From JAOPZW01 sp963788935 (lineage in GTDB: Bacteria; Actinomycetota; Thermoleophilia; Solirubrobacterales; Solirubrobacteraceae): a DNA stretch of 64,000 nt. Made by a program: the position numbers and the translations under genes. A model generated the notes under the pieces. The model worked only from the letters and a program-made list of their open reading frames with translations. It made no database searches and was not told the DNA's origin. Position 1 is the stretch's first letter. Each line of letters opens with the position of its first letter. Below, one piece after another: positions 40,058 through 47,702 of this stretch. The stretch spans positions 1,116,001-1,180,000 of the forward strand of contig CAWBIM010000004.1 in assembly GCA_963788935.1 (NCBI GenBank). Reading direction: 5' to 3'.

Positions 40058-40087
40058 ATTGTGCCAGACCCGGTGTGTGCGTGCCAA
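40058..40087 (-). promoter_or_regulatory. Predicted promoter of the aroF operon
   Basis: -35 TTGGCA (40087-40082), 18-bp spacer, -10 CACAAT (40063-40058). The -10 ends 9 nt before the leader ATG at 40048. The 245 bp from 40088 to the next gene shows no other feature I can support. Confidence 0.6.
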
Positions 40088-40332
40088 GGGTGGTTCGTGC
40101 AAGGCGGTCGCTTCGGCGGCGGCGTCCGTTCGGCCGTGGCGTTCCGCTCGGGCCATGGCGGAGCAGCGCGACCGTGCTCGACCGCTCGGTAAGGGGGTGG
40201 GCCTGAGGTTCGGGCGAGGCGATCGCGGGCTGATGCGCGAAATGTCTGTCAGGCCCACACAACACGCATCAGCACTCGGTCCGCTGCGCGAAGCACTCCG
40301 CCCCTCCCGGCCCGCCCACTACGGTCCCGCCC

Positions 40333-41304
40333 ATGCACGACGCGATCACCGACGTCCCCGGCATCGAGGTCGGGCACGCCACCGACGCGGACGCGCTGAC
40401 CGGCTGCACCGCCGTCGTCTGCCGGGCCGGGGCCGTCGCCGGGGTCGCGGTGCGCGGGGCCGCGCCGGGCACGCGCGAGACCGACCTCTGCCGCCCGGGC
40501 ACGCTCGTCGAGCGCGCCCACGCCGTGCTCCTGTGCGGCGGCAGCGCCTTCGGGCTCGAGGCGGCGTCGGGCGCCGCGCGCGAGCTCGCCGCCGCCGGGA
40601 TCGGCTACGACGCCGGCGGCATCGCCGTCCCGATCGTGCCGGCGGCCGTGATCTTCGACCTCTCGCTCGGCGCCGTCGCGTGGCCCGACGTCGCGGCCGG
40701 GCGCCGCGCCGTCGCCGAGGCGAGGTCCGACCCGCCCGAGCAGGGCTGCGTCGGCGCGGGCACGGGCGCGACCGTCGGCAAGGTCCTCGGCCTGGCCCGG
40801 GCGACGAAGGGCGGGATCGGGACGGCGAGCGCCGACGCCGGCGACGCGAGGGTCGGCGCGATCGTCGCCGTCAACGCGGGCGGCGACGTCGTCGACCCGG
40901 CGACGGGCGCGATCGTCGCGGGCACGCGCGCGCCGGAGGGCGGCTGGGCGGACTCGGTCGCGCTCGTGCGGCGCGGCTTCGACCCGCCGCCGCCGGTCGA
41001 GCAGTCGACGATCGCCGTCGTCGCGACCGACGCCCCGCTCACCGTCGAGCAGGCCAACCACCTCGCCTCGGTCGCCCACGACGGCTTCGCCCGGACGATC
41101 CGCCCGGTGCACACGATGCACGACGGGGACACGATCTTCGCGCTCGCGACCGGCCCCGGCGAGCGGCCGCGGCTGGATCCCGCGGCCGTGACCCGGCTGG
41201 CCGTGTTCGCCGTCGACGCGGTCGAGCGCGCCACGCTCGCCGCGGTCCGGCACGCGACGCCGCTGGGCGGGCTGCCCGCGGCCGGCGACGGACCGGCCGC
41301 ATGA
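40333..41304 (+). CDS. P1 family peptidase (DmpA/OAT-like)
   Basis: A 323-residue N-terminal-nucleophile aminopeptidase-like protein (family S58/P1), expected to self-cleave. It begins DAITDVPGIEVGHATDADA, typical of the family. The glycine-rich core has LLCGGSAFGLEAASG and VGAGTGATVGKVLG. The conserved STIAVVATDAPL segment near residue 236 carries the predicted nucleophile. Substrates vary (D-amino acid amides, beta-peptides). TACGGT lies 7 nt before ATG 40333, so it is probably leaderless. It overlaps the GNAT gene by 4 bp (ATGA). Confidence 0.9.
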   Translation: MHDAITDVPGIEVGHATDADALTGCTAVVCRAGAVAGVAVRGAAPGTRETDLCRPGTLVERAHAVLLCGGSAFGLEAASGAARELAAAGIGYDAGGIAVPIVPAAVIFDLSLGAVAWPDVAAGRRAVAEARSDPPEQGCVGAGTGATVGKVLGLARATKGGIGTASADAGDARVGAIVAVNAGGDVVDPATGAIVAGTRAPEGGWADSVALVRRGFDPPPPVEQSTIAVVATDAPLTVEQANHLASVAHDGFARTIRPVHTMHDGDTIFALATGPGERPRLDPAAVTRLAVFAVDAVERATLAAVRHATPLGGLPAAGDGPAA

Positions 41305-41810
41305 CGAACCCCGTCGCCATCCGCCCGGCGACCGTCGCCGACGACGCCGCGCTCGCGGCGCTCGACCAGCGCATCTGGTCGTGGCTCTCCTCGCCCGCCC
41401 CGGCGCCCGCGCCCGGGACCCCGTTCTTCGACGGCCGCAGCGCCCCCGAGGACGTCCTCGTCGCGGAGGCCGGCGGAACGATCGCGGGCTACGTCCAGAT
41501 CGGCCGGCCGACGCCCGTGCCCGCCAACGCCCACGTGCTCATGGTCCGCGGCCTCGCCGTCGACCCCGACCGCCGCGGGGCCGGCATCGGCCGCGCGCTC
41601 GTCGACGCCGCCGTCGCGGAGGCGCGGGCCCGCGGCGCGCGCCGCCTGACGCTCCGCGTCCTCGGCCCCAACGCCCCCGCCCGCGCGGTCTACGCGGCGG
41701 CGGGCTTCGTCGTGGAGGGCGTCCTGCGCGAGGAGTTCCACCTCGACGGCGGCTACGTCGACGACGTCCTCATGGCCCGCGACCTCACCCCCGACGGAGG
41801 ACCCGCATGA
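41301..41810 (+). CDS. GNAT N-acetyltransferase
   Basis: A 169-residue acetyltransferase. The acetyl-CoA pyrophosphate loop is RGAGIGRALVDAAVAEA, following VRGLAVDPDR. The later strand AARAVYAAAGF-like sequence (NAPARAVYAAAGFVVEG) and HLDGGYVDDVLMAR match the RimI/ribosomal-type or PAT-type GNATs. The acceptor is unknown. It is coupled upstream to the P1 peptidase (ATGA) and downstream to ACC deaminase (ATGA), so the three are one operon. Confidence 0.9.
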   Translation: MTNPVAIRPATVADDAALAALDQRIWSWLSSPAPAPAPGTPFFDGRSAPEDVLVAEAGGTIAGYVQIGRPTPVPANAHVLMVRGLAVDPDRRGAGIGRALVDAAVAEARARGARRLTLRVLGPNAPARAVYAAAGFVVEGVLREEFHLDGGYVDDVLMARDLTPDGGPA

Positions 41811-42817
41811 ACCTCGACGCCTTCCCGCGCCACCCGCTGCTCTTCGGTCCGTCACCGGTGCACCGCCTCGACCGCCTGACCGAGCACCTCGGCGGCGCGG
41901 CGGTCTGGGCCAAGCGCGACGACTGCAACAGCGGCCTGGCCTACGGCGGCAACAAGACCCGCAAGCTCGAGTTCCTCGTCGCCGACGCGCTCGCGAAGGG
42001 CTGCGACACGCTGGTTTCGATCGGTGGGGTCCAGTCCAACCACACCCGGCAGGTCGCCGCCGCGGCGGCGCGCACGGGGATGCGCTGCGTGCTCGTGCAG
42101 GAGAGCTGGGTCGACTGGCCCGACGTCGTGTACGACCGCGTCGGCAACATCCAGCTCAGCCGGATCATGGGCGCCGACGTGCGGCTCGTGCGGGCCGGCT
42201 TCGGGATCGGCTTCAAGGAGAGCTGGGAGCAGGCGCTGGCCGACGTCGAGGCCGCGGGCGGCACGCCGTACGCGATCCCGGCGGGGGCCTCGGACCACCC
42301 GCTCGGCGGGCTGGGGTTCGCCTCGTGGGCGGCCGAGGTCGAGGCGCAGGAGCGCGACCTCGGGGTCTTCTTCGACACCGTGATCGTGTGCTCGGTGACC
42401 GGCTCGACCCAGGCGGGGATGATCGCCGGGTTCGCGGCCCAGGCGCGCGAGCGGCGCGTCATCGGCATCGACGGGTCGGCCAAGCCGGAGGAGACCCACG
42501 CGCAGGTGGCACGGATCGCGCGCGCAACGGCGGACCTCGCCGGGGTCGGGCGCGACCTGCGCGACGACGAGATCGTCCTCGACGACCGCTACCACGCCGG
42601 CACCTACGGCATTCCCGACGAGCGGACGCTCGAGGCGATCCGCCTCGCCGGGCGCCTCGAGGGGATGATCACCGACCCCGTCTACGAGGGGAAGTCGATG
42701 GCCGGCCTGATCGACCTCGTCGGCCGCGGGGAGATCGACCGCGACGCGACGGTGCTCTACGCGCACCTCGGCGGCCAGCCGGCGCTCAGCGCCTACGCGG
42801 CGCTGTTCACGGAGTAG
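41807..42817 (+). CDS. acdS: 1-aminocyclopropane-1-carboxylate deaminase
   Basis: A 336-residue PLP enzyme cleaving ACC, the plant ethylene precursor, to ammonia and 2-oxobutyrate. The PLP lysine lies in AYGGNKTRKLEFLV, substrate residues in SIGGVQSNHTRQVAA, and the phosphate loop in VCSVTGSTQAGMI. DPVYEGKSM carries the glutamate and LYAHLGGQPAL the leucine that separate true ACC deaminases from D-cysteine desulfhydrases. Length and motif spacing match AcdS closely. It may suggest a plant or soil habitat. It is coupled to the GNAT by ATGA. Confidence 0.93.
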   Translation: MNLDAFPRHPLLFGPSPVHRLDRLTEHLGGAAVWAKRDDCNSGLAYGGNKTRKLEFLVADALAKGCDTLVSIGGVQSNHTRQVAAAAARTGMRCVLVQESWVDWPDVVYDRVGNIQLSRIMGADVRLVRAGFGIGFKESWEQALADVEAAGGTPYAIPAGASDHPLGGLGFASWAAEVEAQERDLGVFFDTVIVCSVTGSTQAGMIAGFAAQARERRVIGIDGSAKPEETHAQVARIARATADLAGVGRDLRDDEIVLDDRYHAGTYGIPDERTLEAIRLAGRLEGMITDPVYEGKSMAGLIDLVGRGEIDRDATVLYAHLGGQPALSAYAALFTE

Positions 42818-42828
42818 GGCCGCCGCTC

Positions 42829-43316
42829 GTGGAGATCCGCCCCGCCCTCCCCGCCGAGTTCGCCGCCGTCGGCGACGTGTGCGTGGCCGCGTACGCGACG
42901 TTCACGCGAGCAGCAGCACGGGCTACGTCGATCAGCTGCGCGACGTCGCCCGCCGGGCCGCGGCGGCCGAGGTGCTCGTCGCGGCCGACCCCGGCGGCCC
43001 CGTCCTCGGGACCGTCACCTTCGTCCCCGAGGGCGGCGCGCTGGGCGAGATCGCCGCGCCGAACGAGACCGAGTTCCGGATGCTCGCCGTCGACCCCGCC
43101 GCCCAGGGCCGCGGGGTCGGCGCGGCGCTGCTGCGCACGGTCCTCGACCGCAGCCGGCGGCCGGGCAAGGACGCGATCGTCTGCTCGAGCCTCGCGACGA
43201 TGCGCGCCGCGCACCGCCTCTACGCCCGCGCCGGGTTCACGCGCGTGCCCGGGCGCGACTGGTCGCCCGTCGCCGGGGTCGACCTGCTCGCGTTCGTGCT
43301 CCCGCTCGGCCGCTAG
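42829..43316 (+). CDS. GNAT N-acetyltransferase, frameshifted
   Basis: An acetyltransferase of about 162 residues. GTG at 42829 starts VEIRPALPAEFAAVGDVCV. A slip at about 42905 shifts to GYVDQLRDVARRAAAAEVLV. The CoA motif FRMLAVDPAAQGRGVGAALL and the RLYARAGFTRVP segment follow. The acceptor is unknown. It lies 11 bp after acdS and ends in a CTAG shared with the stop of the convergent hisC gene. Confidence 0.83.
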
Positions 43317-44410
43317 ACGAGGTCGCGCAGGGCCGCCACGAAGCGGCGGTTCTGCTCGGGCGTCCCGTACGTCACGCGCAGCGCCCCGGGCTTGCCGAGC
43401 GCGCCGCCCGCCCGCACGACGACCCCGCGCTCGGCCAGGCCGCGCACGACGCCGGCCTCGACGTCCGCGGCGTCCTCGCCGTCGGGGACCGGCAGGTCGA
43501 ACCACGCGAAGTTCGCCTGCGACTCGGCGCACGTGATGCCCAGGCTCGAGAGCTCCTCCTCGATCTCGACCCGCGCGACGATCGCCCGCTCGACGCGCTC
43601 GGCGACCGCGTCCTGGTGGCGCAGGGCCTCGATCGCTGCGGCCTGCGCGGCCGCGTTGCAGAAGAACGGCTGGCGCACCTGGTTGACCGCGCGCACGAAG
43701 TCCTCCGAGCCGCACAGCGCGAAGCCGACGCGCAGCCCGCACAGGCCGTAGATCTTCGAGAACGTCCGCAGCAGCACGAGGTTCGGATGGCGCTTGAGGA
43801 GGTCGAGGGACGCGTCGGGGTCGTCGAGCGTGTTGAACTCGCAGTAGGCCTCGTCGAGGATCACCGCGACGTGGCGCGGGACCTCGGCGATGAACGCCGC
43901 GATCTCGTCGAGCGGCAGCGCCGTCGAGGTCGGGTTGTTCGGGTTGCAGACGATCGCCAGCCGCGTCGCGACGGTGATCTCGCGCGCCATCGCGGCGAGG
44001 TCGTGGCGCTCGGCGCCGTCGAGCGGGACGCGGATCTCGGTCGCGCCCGACGCCGCCGCGAGGTGCGGATAGACCGAGAACGACGGCCAGGCGTAGACGA
44101 GCTCGGCGCCGGGCTCGAGCAGCGCCTCCCCGGCGGACATGAGGATCTCGACCGAGCCGTTGCCGATCGCGATCCGCGCGGCCGGCACGCCGTAGCGGTC
44201 GCTCAGCGCCTTGCGCAGCCGGCTGTTGGACGGGTCGGGGTAGCGGTTGACCGTCCCGAGCACCCGCGTCACGGCCTCGACGACCGCCGGCAGCGGCGGG
44301 TCGGGCGACTCGTTGGAGGCCATCATCGCGACGTCATCCGGGACGGCGTAGGCGTCGGCGGCGGGGTACACCGGGATGCGCCGGAGGCGCTCGGAGAACT
44401 CGATGGCCAT
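43313..44410 (-). CDS. hisC: HisC-type aminotransferase (histidinol-phosphate or aromatic)
   Basis: A 365-residue fold type I PLP aminotransferase. MASNESPDPPLPAV, NRYPDPSNSRLRKAL, IAIGNGSVEILMSAGEAL, IVCNPNNPTST, VILDEAYCEF and LLRTFSKIYGLCGLRVG (with the PLP lysine) are textbook HisC motifs. Because it follows an AroH chorismate mutase by 33 bp and lies outside a histidine operon, it may serve as the aromatic aminotransferase for Phe or Tyr, as HisC homologues do in other actinobacteria. Sequence alone cannot decide. Confidence 0.85.
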   Translation of the reverse strand: MAIEFSERLRRIPVYPAADAYAVPDDVAMMASNESPDPPLPAVVEAVTRVLGTVNRYPDPSNSRLRKALSDRYGVPAARIAIGNGSVEILMSAGEALLEPGAELVYAWPSFSVYPHLAAASGATEIRVPLDGAERHDLAAMAREITVATRLAIVCNPNNPTSTALPLDEIAAFIAEVPRHVAVILDEAYCEFNTLDDPDASLDLLKRHPNLVLLRTFSKIYGLCGLRVGFALCGSEDFVRAVNQVRQPFFCNAAAQAAAIEALRHQDAVAERVERAIVARVEIEEELSSLGITCAESQANFAWFDLPVPDGEDAADVEAGVVRGLAERGVVVRAGGALGKPGALRVTYGTPEQNRRFVAALRDLV

Positions 44411-44443
44411 GGCCCTATTGTGGCGGGCGCGCGGGGCGGGCGG

Positions 44444-44809
44444 CTACTGCGCGGCGTCGAGGTCGCGCCGCAGGCGGCGCGCCTCGCCGAGATAGACGTG
44501 TCCTGCTTCGTGGTCCTCGTCGGCGTAGTAGTGGATCAGCACGCGGATGACCATGGGCAGGGATCCCGGGACCGGGACCTCGCGCGTGCAGAGCAGTGGC
44601 ACGCGGTCGAACCCGAGCTTGCGCGCCGCGACGGCGGGGAACTCCGCGTCGAGGTCATCCGTCAGCGTGAAGATGCAGCTCACCACGTCGCCGGGGCCGA
44701 GCGCGTTGCGGTCCATGATCTGCCGCATGAGCTCTTCGGTCCCGGTGAGGATCGCGTCGGCCTCGTTGCGCTCGACCGTGGTGGCGCCGCGGAGGGCGAA
44801 CAGGCGCAT
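44444..44809 (-). CDS. aroH: Chorismate mutase, AroH class
   Basis: A 121-residue monofunctional chorismate mutase of the trimeric AroH fold, converting chorismate to prephenate. MRLFALRGATTVERNEADAI has the active-site arginine; VVSCIFTLTDDLDAEFPAVA and REVPVPGSLPMVIRVLIHYY (arginines and glutamate of the site) match Bacillus AroH. ATG at 44809 is chosen; longer starts run through the divergent gene. It supplies prephenate for tyrA in the separate aroF operon, and is paired with the aminotransferase. Confidence 0.92.
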   Translation of the reverse strand: MRLFALRGATTVERNEADAILTGTEELMRQIMDRNALGPGDVVSCIFTLTDDLDAEFPAVAARKLGFDRVPLLCTREVPVPGSLPMVIRVLIHYYADEDHEAGHVYLGEARRLRRDLDAAQ

Positions 44810-44828
44810 CGGCGCGATGATGGCAGCT

Positions 44829-45380
44829 ATGGCCCGCCCGACCGTGTGGGGTTCGGCCCTGCTGACCGCGGCCGTCCTGCTGCTCGCGGGCTGCGGCGGC
44901 GGCGACGACAAGGTGGCGAGCGCACCGGCCGCCGCAAGCGGTGCTCTGCGCATCTCGAGCCCGGACTTCCCCGCCGGCGGGCGCATCCCGACGCGCTTCA
45001 GCTGCCGCGGCGCGGGCGACCGCCCGGCGCTGCGCTTCGCCGGGGTCCCGTCCGGAGCGGCCGAGCTCGCGCTGCTCGTCATCGACCCCGACGCGGGCGG
45101 CTTCGTGCACTGGACCGTCTACGGCATGCCGCCCGGCACGCGCGGGATCGCGGCCACCGGCCTGCCCGCCGGCGCGCGCGAGGGCCGCACCACGGCGGGC
45201 GGGACCGGCTGGACGCCGCCGTGCCCGCCGAGCGGGACCCACCGCTACGAGTTCACGCTGTACTGGCTGAAGACGCCCTCGAAGCTCGCGGCCGGGGCCG
45301 ACCCGCAGGCGGTCGTCGATGCGATCCGCTCGGCCGCCGCGGGCCGCGGCGAGGTCGTCGGGCGCTTCGGGAGCGGCTGA
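44829..45380 (+). CDS. YbhB/YbcL (PEBP) family lipoprotein
   Basis: A 183-residue phosphatidylethanolamine-binding-like protein. The signal is ALLTAAVLLLAGCGGG with a lipobox cysteine near residue 20, so it is anchored outside the membrane. The PEBP core includes FSCRGAGDRPALRFAG, LLVIDPDAGGFVHWTVYGMP and CPPSGTHRYEFTLYWL. ATG at 44829 is chosen; in-frame ATGs at 44817 and 44820 are possible. Only 7-19 bp separate it from divergent aroH, so its promoter must lie within aroH. Confidence 0.87.
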   Translation: MARPTVWGSALLTAAVLLLAGCGGGDDKVASAPAAASGALRISSPDFPAGGRIPTRFSCRGAGDRPALRFAGVPSGAAELALLVIDPDAGGFVHWTVYGMPPGTRGIAATGLPAGAREGRTTAGGTGWTPPCPPSGTHRYEFTLYWLKTPSKLAAGADPQAVVDAIRSAAAGRGEVVGRFGSG

Positions 45381-45383
45381 CCG

Positions 45384-46480
45384 TCAGGCCCGCTCCGCGG
45401 GCAGCGCCCAGCGCTCCTCGATCCGCCCCACGCGCCAGACGACGACCGCGAGCGCCCAGGTCACCGCGAACAGGCCGACCACCGCGTAGCCGACGGCGTT
45501 GAGGTCGACGCTCCCGGCCGCGCTCCAGATGCCGCCGTGCAGCCCGAACCGGTCGGCGAGGACGGACACCACCTCGATCCCGCCGATCCCGAGCGCGACG
45601 ACCACGGACAGCCCCGTGACGGTCGCGTTGTAATAGAGCTTGCGCACCGGGTTGGAGAACGCCCAGCCGTAGGCGAAGTTCATGAACGAGCCGTCGATGG
45701 TGTCGAGCAGGGTCATCCCGGCGGCGAACAGGACCGGCAGCGTCAGGACGGCGTACCAGGGCAGCCCGGCGCCCGCCGCGCCGCCCGCGAGGAACAGGAG
45801 CGCGACCTCGGTCGCGGTGTCGAAGCCCAGGCCGAACAGCACCCCGAGCGGATACATGTGCCACGAGCGCGTGACCGAACGCGTCATCCGGCGCGAGGAG
45901 CCGGCTCACGGGCCCGCCGACCGTCGTCGTGCCGCGCGAGCTCCTCGGCCGTGAGCGCGCCGCGCCGCCCGGCCCGGAAGGCCCGCACGATCCCGACGAG
46001 CACGCTGAGGTTCACCGCCGCGATCAGCAGCAGGAACGTGCCCGAGACCGACGGGCCGAGCACGCTCGTGACCGTGTGCAGGGTCGAGCTGTCGTCCGTG
46101 ACCGGCCCGGCGACCGCGCGCACCCCGAGGCCGAGCAGGAGCGCGAGGACGAACACGACCGTCGCGTGCCCGAGCGCGAAGAACAGCCCGACTCCGAGCG
46201 GCCGGTCGCCCTCGGCCATGAGCTTGCGCGTCGTGTTGTCGATCGCCGCGATGTGGTCGGCGTCGAGCGCGTGGCGCAGGCCGAGCGTGTAGGCCGTCAG
46301 CCCGACGCCCGCCGTGAACGCGCCGGCCGATCCCATCGACAGGTGCGCGGGCACGACGAGCACGAACAGCAGGCCGAAGCCGACGACGTGGAGGCCGACG
46401 ACGACGGCGCTCATCGCGCCCACGCGCCACCACTCGGCGCGGGTGAGCGCGCCGCGGAGGTGCCGGACCGCGGCGGTCAC
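45384..46480 (-). CDS. NiCoT family nickel/cobalt transporter, frameshifted
   Basis: A membrane permease of about 360 residues for high-affinity nickel or cobalt uptake. The signature RHALDADHIAAIDNTTRK lies in helix 2, followed by LFFALGHATVVF, LGFDTATEVALL and GMTLLDTIDGSFMNFAYGWAF. The frame breaks at about 45890 between the two halves; the second half restarts at an ATG (45887) overlapping the first stop as ATGA, but family members are single chains. The start GTG at 46480 overlaps the ureohydrolase stop as GTGA. This coupling suggests it supplies that enzyme's metal. Confidence 0.9.
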
Positions 46481-47676
46481 GAGAGCCGGATCTGCTCGCG
46501 CTCGGGCTCGGCCGGGCGGCGCGAGCCGAGGTAGCCCTCCTCGACGAGCGTGCCGAGCACGTCCATGATCGCGCGGCAGCCGAGCTGCGCGGTCATGTCG
46601 GAGACGTCGTAGGGCGGCGCGATCTCGACGACCTCCATGCCGCAGATGCCCTCGCGGGCGATCATCCGCAGCGCCTTGAGCGCCTCGCGGGGGAGCATGC
46701 CGCCGGGCTCGGGCGAGCCGGTGCCGGGCACGAAGCCGGCGTCGATCGAGTCGATGTCGAAGCTCAGGAAGACCGCGTCGGCGTCCTTCCACGCGCACTC
46801 GAGCGCGACCTCGACCGCCTTCTCGATCCCGAGCTCCTCGACGTCGGAGATCGTGATGACCGTGCTCTGGCGGTCGCGGGCGACCTTCATGCCCGGCCGC
46901 GAGCCGTACCAGCCGCCGATGCCCATCTGGACGAGGTTGCTCGCGGGCGCGTTCGGGATGTTCGACGCGTGGAACCACGGCGTCGTGTGCATCCGCTCGT
47001 CCATGTCGCGTTCCTGCATGTCGATGTGGCGGTCGAGGTGGATGATCCCGACCTTGCCCTCGATGTGGGGGGCGATCGCGCGGACGTCCGGGTAGCCGAT
47101 CGAGTGGTCGCCGCCGATGACGACGGGGAACACGCCCTTCTCGTGGATGAACGAGACGGCGCGGTCGATCTGGTCGAAGGACTTCTCGAGGTTCGACGGG
47201 ATGACGAAGACGTCGCCCGCGTCGCAGAGGTTGAGCTCCTCGTACAGGTCGACGGCCATGTCGGCGTTGTAGGAGTCGTACAGCGCCGAGATCCGCCGCA
47301 CCGCCTGCGGGCCGAAGCGGCAGCCGGCGCGGTACGTCGTGCCCATGTCGAACGGCGCGCCGAGGATCGCCACGTCGTAGTTGCCGACGTCGCGGATGTT
47401 CTCGCAGTAGGGCGCCTTGAGGAACGTGTTGATGCCGGCGAAGGCCGGCTGCTGGCCGCGCGAGAACGTCGAGATCGTGCGGTCGTTGACGGAGTCGGCG
47501 GCGGCGAGGCCGAGGTCGAGGCCGCGCTCGAGCTGCTCGCGCTCGCGCCGGTCCTTGATGTCGGCCAGGCGCTTGAGCGCCTGCATCCCGCGCAGCGACT
47601 CGCGGTCGACACCGCTCGGCTTCGGGCCCCCGTGCCGGTGGCCCTTGCCGTTGCCGTGATGGTGGAACATGCCCAT
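46477..47676 (-). CDS. gdmH: Ureohydrolase, predicted Ni-dependent guanidine hydrolase
   Basis: A 399-residue arginase/agmatinase-fold enzyme. Metal ligands are complete: GGDHSIG, HLDRHIDMQERDMDERMH and FDIDSIDAGFVPGTGSPE. The DRHID and DERMHTTPWFHASN sequence in place of agmatinase DAHxD resembles the Synechocystis Sll1077 guanidine hydrolase group, known to need nickel. The N-terminus MGMFHHHGNGKGHRHGG is a His-rich metal tail. It overlaps a NiCoT nickel transporter by GTGA and follows an APC permease. I infer guanidine as substrate; agmatine or another guanidino compound remains possible. Confidence 0.68.
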   Translation of the reverse strand: MGMFHHHGNGKGHRHGGPKPSGVDRESLRGMQALKRLADIKDRREREQLERGLDLGLAAADSVNDRTISTFSRGQQPAFAGINTFLKAPYCENIRDVGNYDVAILGAPFDMGTTYRAGCRFGPQAVRRISALYDSYNADMAVDLYEELNLCDAGDVFVIPSNLEKSFDQIDRAVSFIHEKGVFPVVIGGDHSIGYPDVRAIAPHIEGKVGIIHLDRHIDMQERDMDERMHTTPWFHASNIPNAPASNLVQMGIGGWYGSRPGMKVARDRQSTVITISDVEELGIEKAVEVALECAWKDADAVFLSFDIDSIDAGFVPGTGSPEPGGMLPREALKALRMIAREGICGMEVVEIAPPYDVSDMTAQLGCRAIMDVLGTLVEEGYLGSRRPAEPEREQIRLS

Positions 47677-47702
47677 GGCGGTTGGTCTCCTGGTCGGGAA
47701 GG

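Noticed and set aside
39808..40258. Longer version of the aromatic leader ORF (about 102 codons)
   Set aside because: The upstream part is Arg/Ser-rich and crosses the predicted promoter; the short form from ATG 40048 fits the promoter position and leader-peptide logic.
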